Below, piece after piece: positions 35,506 to 45,061 of a DNA stretch of 64,000 nt. A program made the position numbers and the translations under genes. The stretch's first letter is position 1. Every line of letters starts with the position of its first letter. The DNA comes from an uncultured Clostridia bacterium (GTDB lineage: Bacteria > Bacillota > Clostridia > TANB77 > CAG-508). The stretch is from positions 37,407 through 101,406 of the forward strand of contig CAKPDO010000001.1 of NCBI GenBank assembly GCA_934148985.1. Direction: 5' to 3'. The notes below the pieces were generated by a model. That model was not told the DNA's origin, ran no database searches, and saw only the letters and a program-made list of their open reading frames with translations.

Positions 35506-37575
35506 ATGTCAAATAATATGTTACTCTATGTAATATATGGTGTAGGTGGTATATTTGCATTTATTGTTATTGCATTTTTGGTACTTAACAAGCAAATGGG
35601 AAAATCTGATTATAAAAAAATACAAAAACTTAGAAAAGGTACAGAATCTAATAAATTTTCATCTGATATAATGTATCAAAAGCTATATATAACTTATTCT
35701 AGATTACCATTTATTAAAAATTATATATTAAAGCTGAGAAGAAGATTAGAGATATTAAATGTTGATGATGAATATGCAACACGTAGAGATGCAGCAAAAA
35801 TATTAAGTAAAACATTATTGATATTAATACCTATAATGACAGTATCTATAATATTTGCACATACAAATTATTTATTATTATCTATAATTTTAATATTCGA
35901 AATCTTTATGGTTGATAGCTTTATAGATGGTATGGTAGATAAAATGGACAATACCTTATTAAAGGAACAACTTGATTTCTTTGCTGAAATAAGACATGCT
36001 TATCATGAGTTTAACATGGTAGAGGAAGCAATTTATCAGATATCTCAAGATGACGAAAAAAATATATCAAAACAAGGTTCTAAAATATATGAGGTATTAA
36101 TTTCAAATGACCCAGAAACAGAACTAGAAAAATATTATGATATTGCACCTAACCCATATTTGAAAGAATTTGCCGGAGTATCTTATTTAACTAAAGAATT
36201 TGGAGATAGAAAAGTAGACAAATCTTCGTTATATTTAAAGAATGTTAATAATATAACAGAAGAAATGCAAATAGAAATATTAAAAAGAGATAAGATTGAT
36301 TATGTATTCCAGAGTTTGTCAATTATATCAATTGTACCAGTTTTAGGATTGGAGCCTTTGAAGAATTGGTCTACCAGCAATTTTAGTTTTACACAAAGCT
36401 TTTATTCTGGAAAAAGTGGAATGATAGTACAAATATTGGTAATATTGTTAACAATAATTTGTTATTTATTATTGAGAAAAATAAAAAATAATGGCTCTAC
36501 AGAAAAGAGCACACAAAATACGCAAAACCCATGGCAAGAAAAAGTATATAAAAATCCGATTGGAAAAAAGATTGTTGATTTATTTATACCTAAAAAGGGA
36601 ACCAAGGATTTTATTAAAGTACAAAAGTTATTAAAAGATTCAGCTTCAAAGCTCAAAATGGAATGGCTATATGTTAATAGAATTGCGATTGCAATTGTAG
36701 CATTCATAGTTTCAATTGTATTGTTTTGGCAATTACATGCTGTTGCAATTAATTGGATATATACTGAACCAACAACTGATTATAACCTTATGGGAGGAAT
36801 GACCGGTTCTGAACTAGAGGAAGCTATGGCAAAGACTGAAAGTGATAACAAGTTTTTGGATATGTTTAAAGGAAATAAGGAAACGACTGTAGAAGATATC
36901 CAAAAAGCAATGACAAGGTCTAAAGATTACCAAGATAGCACTGACAGTGAAATTGAGAAAGCAGCAGATAGAGTATATGGAAAGCTACAAAAAGTAAATA
37001 AAGAATATTTAGGATGGTTTGAAGTTTTACTAGCTGTTATATTTATGCTTATTGCTTATATGGCACCTATTTGGATAATGTACTTCCAATTAAAGATGAG
37101 GCAAATGGAAATGGAAGACGAAGTAATGCAGTTTCAGACAATTATATTAATGCTTATGAGAATAGAACGTGTAAATGTTGAAATAATTCTAGAATGGCTA
37201 GAAAGATATGCAAATATTTTTAAAGAACCTATTTCAAGATGTGTTAACAACTACGAAGCAGGTGCATGGGAAGCTTTAGAAGTATTAAAAAATGAAACAA
37301 ATTATCAACAGTTTATAAGAATTGTAGAAAGTTTGCAAGCAGCCGTTGAAAAAATTCCAATTGCTGATGCATTTGATGAGTTAGACTCAGAAAGAGATTA
37401 CTACCAAGCAAAAAGACGTGAGTCAAATGATAGATTAATTTCTAAAAAAGCAAGAATTGGTAAGATAATAGGATTTGCACCAATGGTTGTAATGTTTGTG
37501 GGATACTTAATTGTACCATTAGTATTTATTGGATTGACGAGTATGTCAAGTACAATGTCTGGTTTACAAGAATAG
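35506..37575 (+). CDS. TadB/TadC-like membrane platform protein, double domain
   Basis: About 689 residues. Hydrophobic segments near 5-28, 110-150, 265-325, 395-420, 510-530 and 660-680 are separated by two soluble helical parts (about 150-260 and 540-650), suggesting a TadB-TadC fusion or internal duplication. It would form the inner-membrane base for the TadA ATPase. ATG 35506 has AAGGAGG upstream. It is followed by the pilin-like array. Confidence 0.75.
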   Translation: MSNNMLLYVIYGVGGIFAFIVIAFLVLNKQMGKSDYKKIQKLRKGTESNKFSSDIMYQKLYITYSRLPFIKNYILKLRRRLEILNVDDEYATRRDAAKILSKTLLILIPIMTVSIIFAHTNYLLLSIILIFEIFMVDSFIDGMVDKMDNTLLKEQLDFFAEIRHAYHEFNMVEEAIYQISQDDEKNISKQGSKIYEVLISNDPETELEKYYDIAPNPYLKEFAGVSYLTKEFGDRKVDKSSLYLKNVNNITEEMQIEILKRDKIDYVFQSLSIISIVPVLGLEPLKNWSTSNFSFTQSFYSGKSGMIVQILVILLTIICYLLLRKIKNNGSTEKSTQNTQNPWQEKVYKNPIGKKIVDLFIPKKGTKDFIKVQKLLKDSASKLKMEWLYVNRIAIAIVAFIVSIVLFWQLHAVAINWIYTEPTTDYNLMGGMTGSELEEAMAKTESDNKFLDMFKGNKETTVEDIQKAMTRSKDYQDSTDSEIEKAADRVYGKLQKVNKEYLGWFEVLLAVIFMLIAYMAPIWIMYFQLKMRQMEMEDEVMQFQTIILMLMRIERVNVEIILEWLERYANIFKEPISRCVNNYEAGAWEALEVLKNETNYQQFIRIVESLQAAVEKIPIADAFDELDSERDYYQAKRRESNDRLISKKARIGKIIGFAPMVVMFVGYLIVPLVFIGLTSMSSTMSGLQE

Positions 37576-37591
37576 AAAAGGAGATGATATT

Positions 37592-38344
37592 TTGGAAAAT
37601 GCATCAAAAGCGTTGATTATGGCAGGAGGAATGCTTCTTGCAATACTTATTGTATCATTATTAATATATGCTTGGAGTTTGTTTTCAAAATATCAATCTT
37701 CAAATGATTCGTTAAGCGAAATAGAAGATACTGCAAAATTTAATGAGCAATTTGCCAATTATGACAGAAAGGGTATTCAAGGTTATGAAATATTAAGTTT
37801 GGTGAATAAAGTAACTGACTATAATTATAGAAAATCAAGTGCTTCAGGAGCGAAAAGCAATGAAAAATACACTCCTGTTACAATATATATAAATTTTGTA
37901 AATAACAACAATAGAAAAAAATTAACTCAAGATGGCGGAAATAATAAATTGTTTACGGCCAGTACATACATAATAAATGCAACTAGAAGTCCTTTTGACA
38001 CAATTGTAAATTTTATGACAACAATTGAAAATGAATGGGGAAACTCAGACAGCGCAACAAAAGTTGCAAAAGGAATTGGTACGATTTTCTTAAATAATAG
38101 TGCAAGTGATGATGCCAAAATTAATGCAGTAAAGAAATTTAATAATTTATCTTACAAAAATTATCCATTGACTTTAGGTGGATATAATAGTATGATTACA
38201 AATGAAAAAGAAAAAGCTTATAAATATTATGAATATATGCAATTTAAAAGGTCATTGTTTAATTCTGTGACAAACCAAATTGAATATGACAATTCATCAG
38301 GAAGAATAACAAAAATGGTCTTTAATTTTGATAAAATATATTAA
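37592..38344 (+). CDS. Pilin-like protein 1 (MENASKAL family)
   Basis: 250 residues; the longest of the five array members. N-terminus MENASKALIMAGGMLLAILIVSLLIYAWSLF is one hydrophobic helix, and an extracellular-type soluble domain follows. TTG start with AAAAGGAGATGAT. It shares its first 8 residues and its helix with four downstream genes, so it is a paralogue. A role as a major or minor pilin is inferred from position and N-terminus. Confidence 0.65.
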   Translation: MENASKALIMAGGMLLAILIVSLLIYAWSLFSKYQSSNDSLSEIEDTAKFNEQFANYDRKGIQGYEILSLVNKVTDYNYRKSSASGAKSNEKYTPVTIYINFVNNNNRKKLTQDGGNNKLFTASTYIINATRSPFDTIVNFMTTIENEWGNSDSATKVAKGIGTIFLNNSASDDAKINAVKKFNNLSYKNYPLTLGGYNSMITNEKEKAYKYYEYMQFKRSLFNSVTNQIEYDNSSGRITKMVFNFDKIY

Positions 38345-38356
38345 TAGGAGTAAAAC

Positions 38357-38791
38357 ATGGAAAATGCATCAAAAGCTTTAGTAATTTCTGGGGGAGTATT
38401 AGTTGCTATATTATTGTTATCAATATTTGCATATTTGTTCAATAGTATGGGCAATAGCACAGCAAAAGTTTATCAGAGAATGGAAAAACATGAAATTGAT
38501 GAATTTAACCAACAGTTTTTGAATTTTGAAGGACGAGGAACAACAGATAGTACATCACCACTTGTTGCTCAAGATATAGCAACTTTAATTAACTTAGCTA
38601 AAAACAGTGAAAAAAACTCAAAATATAAAACAAAAGTTGCAATAATGCTTAATGGAACTGATATAACATCGCAGAATTCAAGTGATTGGTTAAAAAATAA
38701 TATAAACTCAAATGTTAAATATAAGTGCACACTTGTTCATATAAATACTCAAACTTTACTGGTGGACTCTGTTGTACTTTCACAAATGTAA
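38357..38791 (+). CDS. Pilin-like protein 2 (MENASKAL family)
   Basis: 144 residues. N-terminus MENASKALVISGGVLVAILLLSIFAYLF; the domain after it is short and Asn/Lys-rich. RBS ATAGGAG. Part of the array; likely in one transcript with 37592. Confidence 0.65.
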   Translation: MENASKALVISGGVLVAILLLSIFAYLFNSMGNSTAKVYQRMEKHEIDEFNQQFLNFEGRGTTDSTSPLVAQDIATLINLAKNSEKNSKYKTKVAIMLNGTDITSQNSSDWLKNNINSNVKYKCTLVHINTQTLLVDSVVLSQM

Positions 38792-38804
38792 AGGGTGATA
38801 AGCT

Positions 38805-39236
38805 ATGAAAAAGACAATTATTTTTATAATATGTGTTGTTATTATTATACTTTCAGCATTTTATATGAAATATTTAGATTACAGGGAAGAAAGAAATTCG
38901 GTAAAAAAGAGTAACTTAGAGTATGAAATGTATTTAAACAAAGAAATAACAGGAAGGGAATTGACATCAGTTGTAAATAAAGCAGTTAATAATAACGAAA
39001 AAAATAAAGTGGCAAAAAATGAAAATAAAATATATGAAAAAAATGATGAAACCTCTATAAGTATAGATATTTTAATGTCAGATAATGAAACCACATACAA
39101 AATGGAAACTATCTATAATGGGGGAATGGTTACTTTTATTCAATACTATGGTGATATTCTTTTTGAATGTACTAAAATAAAATATAATAGCAAAGGAAAA
39201 GTTTGTTATATGGTATTTGAACAAAAGACGAATTAG
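38805..39236 (+). CDS. Small single-TM protein in the filament locus
   Basis: 143 residues. N-terminal helix IIFIICVVIIILSAFYMKYLDY, then an Asn/Lys/Glu-rich exterior domain with TYKMETIYNGGMVTFIQYYGDILFECTKIKY. It lacks the MENASKAL start. It is inserted in the pilin array; function unknown. Confidence 0.6.
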   Translation: MKKTIIFIICVVIIILSAFYMKYLDYREERNSVKKSNLEYEMYLNKEITGRELTSVVNKAVNNNEKNKVAKNENKIYEKNDETSISIDILMSDNETTYKMETIYNGGMVTFIQYYGDILFECTKIKYNSKGKVCYMVFEQKTN

Positions 39237-39320
39237 TTATTAATATTTGATAGATGAAATTATTCCATAAAGTTTTATCTATCTAGAAAAAATAAAAAAA
39301 ATTAAAAGGAGGAATTTATT

Positions 39321-39773
39321 ATGGAAAACGCTTCAAAAGCACTAATTATAGCAGGAGCTATACTACTATCAGTTTTATTAATATCTTTAGGAATATTGGT
39401 ATTCCAAAATGCGAAAGGAACTATATCTGATACAAATTTGGATTCAGAAGTGGCTCAAACATTTAACAATAAAATTTCACAATATTGTGGAAAAAAGAAA
39501 AATGCAAATGATATGAATGGATTAGTTGCAGCAATATCTTCATCAAATGGTGCTCAAAAAGGAAAATCTGATGTACATTATATTAAATTAATTGTTACAG
39601 GTTTAACTGGATATTATACAGGAGCTGCTCAAAGTGGATATACCGTAAGCGGAACAACTGTTACAGCCGTAAGTACAAACTATCCTAACTTTTCGGCAGG
39701 TGTTACATATCAAGCAACATATTCAGTAGATGATGCTGGATACATAACAACTGTAACAATTTCAAAACAATAA
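39321..39773 (+). CDS. Pilin-like protein 3 (MENASKAL family)
   Basis: 150 residues. N-terminus MENASKALIIAGAILLSVLLISLGILVFQNAKG, then a Gly/Thr/Ser-rich domain (TGLTGYYTGAAQSGYTVSGTTVT) typical of exported subunits. RBS AAAGGAGG. Closest in N-terminus to 39794. Confidence 0.65.
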   Translation: MENASKALIIAGAILLSVLLISLGILVFQNAKGTISDTNLDSEVAQTFNNKISQYCGKKKNANDMNGLVAAISSSNGAQKGKSDVHYIKLIVTGLTGYYTGAAQSGYTVSGTTVTAVSTNYPNFSAGVTYQATYSVDDAGYITTVTISKQ

Positions 39774-39793
39774 TAAATTTGGAGGATTAGCTA

Positions 39794-40237
39794 ATGGAAA
39801 ATGCATCAAAAGCCTTAATTATAGCAGGGGCAATTTTAATATCAATTATGATTGTATCATTAGGGGTATTAATATTTAATAAGATGGGACATTCAGCAAG
39901 AGAAGCAGCAAATATGGATGAACAAGAAGTAGCTAATTTTAATTCAAAATTAACTCCATATATTGGTTCAAGTGTAAATGGCTCACAAGTAAATGCTTTA
40001 ATACAATTAGTCATTTCGATAAATAACTCAGCAGTAAATTCTGGAGATACGACAAAATCTGTAGAGATTGTATATCCATTAGAAACTGGAGGACAAAATA
40101 CAATTAAAGTGGAAAGTGGAGCAGTAAAAGGTACGAGCGCAGCCAAAAGAGTTCAAACAGGAGCTGGAATTTTTTATAAAGTTGTATCAACATATGGAGA
40201 TAATGGATTAATTAAGAAAATTACAGTATCAAAATAA
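39794..40237 (+). CDS. Pilin-like protein 4 (MENASKAL family)
   Basis: 147 residues. N-terminus MENASKALIIAGAILISIMIVSLGVLIFNKMG. The exterior domain is similar in size to 39321 and shares the end TYGDNGLIKKITVSK / VDDAGYITTVTISK. RBS GGAGG, 20 bases after the previous gene. Confidence 0.65.
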   Translation: MENASKALIIAGAILISIMIVSLGVLIFNKMGHSAREAANMDEQEVANFNSKLTPYIGSSVNGSQVNALIQLVISINNSAVNSGDTTKSVEIVYPLETGGQNTIKVESGAVKGTSAAKRVQTGAGIFYKVVSTYGDNGLIKKITVSK

Positions 40238-40264
40238 TTAAAATTATAGAAAGGAGATATACAA

Positions 40265-40855
40265 ATGGAAAACGCATCAGATGCATTAGTAATGGCGGGG
40301 CAAGTATTAATATTTATAATTGCACTTACAGTTTGTATATCTTCTTTTTCAACTGTAAGAACAGAGGTAAATAGAATAGCTGGGCAAAATGAAGAAATAA
40401 GAATGGCGAAAGACGAAGATACATACATTAATTTTATTGAAAGCAAAAAAAGTTCATCTACAAGAGTTGTTGAATCCGAAACTGTTGTATCGTCTATGTA
40501 TAGAGCAATAAAAGAAAATTATGTTATATATATAAAATTTAAAAACTCTGGTACGATAAATGCAATAAAAACTAATAGATATATAAATACAATGACAGCG
40601 ACAAAGGATTCTCAAATAAAAAATGCAAGTAATGAGTCCATAATAAAAAGAGGAGACACCTTGGTAAAGATAACTATAGGAGCTGATACCAATCAAGAAG
40701 TAAACAAGATTTTAAAAACTGAAGGTGGAGGAAAACTTTTTGAAACATTATCAGGCAAAAAATTTAATGAATATTTAGGTGAATATCAAAAAGACTCAGC
40801 AGTTACTACAGAAAATAAAGAAGTTTATAGAATTATAACATATGTAGAAGTATAA
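40265..40855 (+). CDS. Pilin-like protein 5 (MENASDAL variant)
   Basis: 196 residues. N-terminus MENASDALVMAGQVLIFIIALTVCISSF. It differs from its relatives (Asp for Lys at 6) and carries a larger charged exterior domain. RBS GAAAGGAG. It may be a minor or capping subunit. Confidence 0.6.
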   Translation: MENASDALVMAGQVLIFIIALTVCISSFSTVRTEVNRIAGQNEEIRMAKDEDTYINFIESKKSSSTRVVESETVVSSMYRAIKENYVIYIKFKNSGTINAIKTNRYINTMTATKDSQIKNASNESIIKRGDTLVKITIGADTNQEVNKILKTEGGGKLFETLSGKKFNEYLGEYQKDSAVTTENKEVYRIITYVEV

Positions 40856-40873
40856 AATTAATAATAAAAACTA

Positions 40874-40903
40874 TTTACAAAACAGAGAAAAAAATGTTAT
40901 AAT
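40874..40903 (+). promoter_or_regulatory. Sigma-A promoter inside the filament locus
   Basis: TTTACA, 18 bases, TATAAT, with the ATG of the next pilin-like gene about 44 bases downstream. It may allow separate expression of the 40947 gene. Confidence 0.55.
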
Positions 40904-40946
40904 ATGAGTGTTTATAGTATTTTTATTTTGAAAGGAAGGAAAAAAT

Positions 40947-41456
40947 ATGGGAGACTCGGCAGTAACAATAATTGCTATATTTTTAGCAGCAATATTAATG
41001 TTTGTTTTTCCACTTATGACAATGGCAGATAAATCAGATGATGCTGCACAATTATCAGCACAAAATGCAACGACAGAATTTACAAATAAGATAAGAACTA
41101 CAGGTTATATTTCACAAGGTGACTATGATAGTTTCATATTAACTCTTGCATCAACAGGAAATTCTTATGAAGCTGAAATTACAGTACAAAAATTAGACCA
41201 AAATCCAGCAAAGAAAAATAGTGGAGATACAACAACAATTGGTCAAAATGTATATTATACAATGTATACAACACAAGTATTAGAACAATTGCCATTATCA
41301 TTAAATGAGGGTGATATAATTTCAGTAAATGTAAAAAATACAAATACAACAATTGCTGGACAGCTTAGAAATTTTATGTATAAAGTAACAGGAAATAGTA
41401 CAGGAAATATTGTTGCACAAGAGGCAGGAATTGTAACAAAAACAACATCTAATTAA
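40947..41456 (+). CDS. Pilin-like protein, distinct N-terminus
   Basis: 169 residues. N-terminus MGDSAVTIIAIFLAAILMFVFPLMTMAD is one helix followed by a Thr/Asn/Asp-rich exterior part (QKLDQNPAKKNSGDTTTIGQNVYYTMYTT). RBS GAAAGGAAGG. It has its own promoter and is followed by a terminator, so it may be the major subunit. That is inference. Confidence 0.65.
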   Translation: MGDSAVTIIAIFLAAILMFVFPLMTMADKSDDAAQLSAQNATTEFTNKIRTTGYISQGDYDSFILTLASTGNSYEAEITVQKLDQNPAKKNSGDTTTIGQNVYYTMYTTQVLEQLPLSLNEGDIISVNVKNTNTTIAGQLRNFMYKVTGNSTGNIVAQEAGIVTKTTSN

Positions 41457-41466
41457 AAAATAAAAT

Positions 41467-41497
41467 AGCTTGTAGGTTATTTTATACAAGCTTTTTG
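41467..41497 (+). terminator. Terminator after 40947
   Basis: AGCTTGTA and TACAAGCT form an 8-bp stem with a 10-base loop, followed by TTTTTG. Confidence 0.75.
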
Positions 41498-41522
41498 TTT
41501 AATTTTAATAGTACAAAAAAGG

Positions 41523-41578
41523 GGGAACAAACATGTAATTTTTGTTTTTATAAAATAAAAAGTTAGATGTTTGTTCCC
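41523..41578. repeat. Perfect 12-bp inverted repeat hairpin
   Basis: GGGAACAAACAT (41523-41534) and ATGTTTGTTCCC (41567-41578), with an inner AT-rich stretch that is itself partly complementary. It lies between the terminator and the next gene. Likely a mobile or regulatory hairpin rather than a terminator. Confidence 0.7.
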
Positions 41579-41607
41579 AATATTTTTAGACAAAGGAAAG
41601 AAATTAT

Positions 41608-43485
41608 ATGAAAATACAATCATTATCAATTATATTTATAATAATAATAATGCCAATTACAATAGTGTTATCTGAATATGTAAACAATAAAATTGAAGGT
41701 GAAGTAACAGAACTACAATATAATACAAAACTTATAAATTCAACATATGATGCAATAAAGGCATACCAATTAAATACAGTAAACAATGCATTTGGAGATG
41801 TAACAAATAAAAAAATACAAGATATAGAAGCAGCAGCAAAAACTCTATATAATTCATTGGCTTCAAATTTCAATTATACAGGTTATAGGTCTGAAGTAAT
41901 GAAAGAATATGTTCCAGCGATTGTATTTACAATGTATGATGGCTATTATATATATTCGCCATTTACGAATGCATTAACAGAGGTAAGTAGCTATGATACT
42001 ACATATAGTAATGATGGTAAAACTCAAAGTGGATTAAAACCATATGTATATTATGCATGTAGATACACAAATACAGCTTCTGGAAGTTCAAATCTTCCCA
42101 TGGATACAGATTTTTCTATAATATATACATTAGACAATTATATAACAATACAAGGGAAAATTGGAGGAAAATATGTATATGACAATGGATATTTACATTC
42201 AATAGTTTCAACAAAAGCTGAATCAGATAGTGGAAAGGGAATATATAAGGAAAATAATAATTCATATTGGTATAATGGTGTTAATTTCAGGTCAAATGAT
42301 ACAGAAGAACTAAAAGAATATGTGGGAAGTACTGAATATTCATATGTAAAAATAAATGGGAAAAAATACTATTTAGATGAAAACTATTATACAGACAGAG
42401 GGAGAGGAAATAGAACTGTAAACGGGGTTACATTTAAAGCAAGTTCAGGAATATTTTTTATTGATTCAAATGGAACCAAAAACTATAGTCAGGTAAAAGG
42501 ATATAGCAATGATAATATGGATTCAGATAATAAAGAATTTTTAAAATATTATAAAGCTATAAAATATAATAAAAGTGCATATGAATATTACAAAAATGCA
42601 TATGAATTTTCAAAGGCAGTTTTAGGAAGTGCATCATCTGGATATAAAGACAAAAGTGGAAATGCAACAAGTGGATATAATTTATCTAGGCTAAAAACAA
42701 ATGATGCAGTTCATTATAATGATTCATCTATAGGAACAAATACAACGCCATTAAGTGAATATGGAGTTTTTAATGTATTTGGAAGAGATGCGAATACAAA
42801 TATAGAAAATTCGACTTCTAAATTTAACCAACATAGAAAATCAATAATAAGATATACAGTTGAAACAAATCTTTCTTCAGCAATAGCATCATTTTCATCT
42901 AGTAAAACAACAAATTTTTTAATGCCGAAAATATCTGAAATAGATTGGGATACAATAGAAAATGATGTATGTGCTATTTCATTTTTACAAGGAATGAGCA
43001 TAGGTTCTAAAAAATATAATGGATATGCAGTTGTAGCAAATACTTTAACAAAAGAATATATTGATGAAAATGATATATATATATTGAAAACAGATAATAC
43101 ATATTGTAAAGTAAATGACAAAACAATAGAAACAAACAGTAGTGAAATTGTAGCAAAATCTACTCTAGGATATTATGCGGGAGTTTGGAAATTGAACTTT
43201 GAACAAAGACAAGGAATTGTAACAAATGGAAGTAATGAGGAAACGGTTTATTATAATCCTGTAAAATATTATGGAAGTTATACGAGTATAATGGGAAGTT
43301 ATGGAAGAAATTCAATTGCTAACACTGATATGTATAAGTATATATTAAATAAAAATTCCACACTAAAAAAAGCGTATTTGGTAGCATTAGGCCGTGAAAG
43401 ATGGGGAGCATATAATGTTAATAATATAAATTACGAATTATACAATAATACAAATGGAAATGAGTATTTTTTAGTTGATTATTAA
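41608..43485 (+). CDS. Large anchored protein, possible filament tip or adhesin
   Basis: 625 residues. One N-terminal helix (LSIIFIIIIMPITIVLSEYV), then a long exterior region rich in Tyr, Asn, Ser and Thr with a YDGYYIYSPF motif near residue 115. No known domain recognised. It has the layout of minor-pilin-tipped adhesins and closes the filament locus. RBS AAAGGAAAG. Confidence 0.6.
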   Translation: MKIQSLSIIFIIIIMPITIVLSEYVNNKIEGEVTELQYNTKLINSTYDAIKAYQLNTVNNAFGDVTNKKIQDIEAAAKTLYNSLASNFNYTGYRSEVMKEYVPAIVFTMYDGYYIYSPFTNALTEVSSYDTTYSNDGKTQSGLKPYVYYACRYTNTASGSSNLPMDTDFSIIYTLDNYITIQGKIGGKYVYDNGYLHSIVSTKAESDSGKGIYKENNNSYWYNGVNFRSNDTEELKEYVGSTEYSYVKINGKKYYLDENYYTDRGRGNRTVNGVTFKASSGIFFIDSNGTKNYSQVKGYSNDNMDSDNKEFLKYYKAIKYNKSAYEYYKNAYEFSKAVLGSASSGYKDKSGNATSGYNLSRLKTNDAVHYNDSSIGTNTTPLSEYGVFNVFGRDANTNIENSTSKFNQHRKSIIRYTVETNLSSAIASFSSSKTTNFLMPKISEIDWDTIENDVCAISFLQGMSIGSKKYNGYAVVANTLTKEYIDENDIYILKTDNTYCKVNDKTIETNSSEIVAKSTLGYYAGVWKLNFEQRQGIVTNGSNEETVYYNPVKYYGSYTSIMGSYGRNSIANTDMYKYILNKNSTLKKAYLVALGRERWGAYNVNNINYELYNNTNGNEYFLVDY

Positions 43486-43486
43486 A

Positions 43487-43533
43487 AACAAAAAATGAAT
43501 TTAAAGAAATTTTCTTTAAATTCATTTTTTGTT
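43487..43533. terminator. Bidirectional terminator
   Basis: ACAAAAAATGAATTTAAAGA and its near-perfect reverse complement, between the convergent 41608 gene and murC. Confidence 0.8.
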
Positions 43534-43536
43534 ATT

Positions 43537-44919
43537 TTAAACTTCTAAAAGCATAGGCCCAATCTCAGTAACAGTTCCGGCGCCTTGTGTAATAATAATA
43601 TCGTTTTCTTCAACATTATTTTTTAAATAATTCACACATTCACTAAAATCAGGAATATATAAAGCATCTTTACCAAGACGACAAATTTCATCAACCAAAT
43701 CTTTAGAGCTAATACCATAAGTATTATTCTCACGTGCGGCATAAATATCTAAAACAATAATATTATCAAAATTAAGTAAAGCCTTAGCGAAATCTCCTAA
43801 AAGACTTTTTGTTCTACTGTAAGTATGTGGTTGAAAAACAACCCAAGATTTATTGTATTTTTTATTCATCAAAGCTTTAGCAGTAGCAACGATTTCTGTA
43901 GGGTGATGGCCATAATCATCATAAATATTAGCTCCATTTACCATGCCTTTAAATTCGAACCTTCTTACCGCACCCGTAAAAGAAAGTAAAGCTTTTTGAA
44001 TATATTTTAATTCTATTCCATAATAATCACATAAAGCAATACAAGCTAAAGAATTTAGAACATTATGAATGCCTGGGACGCTTAATTTAATTCTACCATA
44101 AAAATTACCTTTTGCATAAACATCGAATTCTGGGAAACCATTATTATCAAAAGCAATATTTACAGCAAAGAAATCGGTGTTTTTATTTGTTATACCATAT
44201 GTAAGAACTTTTGCTGTTGTATATTTTTGAAGGTCTAAAGCATTTTTATCATCACCATTTACAACTAATAATCCATCTTTTGGAAGAAGTTTAACATATT
44301 TTACAAAAGCATTTTTTATGTTATCAAAATTTTTAAAATAATCTAAATGGTCATTATCAATATTTAAAATTATTTCAGATTTTGGGCTAAACTTTAAAAA
44401 ACTTTCTACATATTCACAAGCTTCGATAATAAAATATTCACTATTTCCAACTTTGTAGTTTCCATCTAATTGTTTAATATCAGCTCCGACTTGAATACTT
44501 GGGTCTTTTAAAGCTTCTAAGAAACAAAGTGAAATCATAGAAGTTGTTGTACTTTTTCCATGTGTCCCTGAAATTGTTATTGTATCTTTATAACATCTTG
44601 TAATTTCACCTAGAAAATCAGCTCTTTCTATAGTAGAAATTTTCTTTTTTCTAGCTTCAACAAGCTCTGGATTATCTTGCTTTATTGCAGCAGAATAAAC
44701 CACTACATCTTGATTAGTTATATTTTCTTTGCTATGACCTATAGATATTTTAATTCCATTTTTTTCTAATTTTTTAGTAGTTTCTGTTTCAACATTATTT
44801 GAACCTGTTACAGTAAAACCAAAATTAACTAAAATTTCGGCGATACCGCTCATACTTACTCCGCCAATACCTACCATGTGTATTTTATTATATTTTTTTA
44901 ATCTTTCAATATTAGGCAT
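43537..44919 (-). CDS. murC: UDP-N-acetylmuramate-L-alanine ligase
   Basis: 460 residues. Adds L-alanine to UDP-MurNAc in peptidoglycan synthesis. MVGIGGVSMSGIAEIL near residue 15, the ATP loop SGTHGKSTTTS near residue 117, EACEY and NIDNDHLDYF further on, and DDYGHHPTEI near 335. A TTGAAA-17-TATAAT promoter lies upstream. Confidence 0.95.
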   Translation of the reverse strand: MPNIERLKKYNKIHMVGIGGVSMSGIAEILVNFGFTVTGSNNVETETTKKLEKNGIKISIGHSKENITNQDVVVYSAAIKQDNPELVEARKKKISTIERADFLGEITRCYKDTITISGTHGKSTTTSMISLCFLEALKDPSIQVGADIKQLDGNYKVGNSEYFIIEACEYVESFLKFSPKSEIILNIDNDHLDYFKNFDNIKNAFVKYVKLLPKDGLLVVNGDDKNALDLQKYTTAKVLTYGITNKNTDFFAVNIAFDNNGFPEFDVYAKGNFYGRIKLSVPGIHNVLNSLACIALCDYYGIELKYIQKALLSFTGAVRRFEFKGMVNGANIYDDYGHHPTEIVATAKALMNKKYNKSWVVFQPHTYSRTKSLLGDFAKALLNFDNIIVLDIYAARENNTYGISSKDLVDEICRLGKDALYIPDFSECVNYLKNNVEENDIIITQGAGTVTEIGPMLLEV

Positions 44920-44954
44920 ATTTTCTCACTCCTGTTAAATAAAATCTATTTTGC

Positions 44955-44983
44955 ATTATATACTTATTCTATTGCTTTTTCAA
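44955..44983 (-). promoter_or_regulatory. murC sigma-A promoter
   Basis: On the minus strand, TTGAAA, 17 bases, perfect TATAAT, ending about 35 bases before the murC start. Confidence 0.75.
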
Positions 44984-45000
44984 GGAAAATGTGAAAAAAA

Positions 45001-45029
45001 TTGAATTTAAAGTGAAAATATGTTATACT
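45001..45029 (+). promoter_or_regulatory. mtaB sigma-A promoter
   Basis: TTGAAT, 17 bases, TATACT, about 33 bases before the mtaB start. Confidence 0.65.
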
Positions 45030-45061
45030 AATTTTTAGTTTAAAGAAAGAGGGAGAAATAG

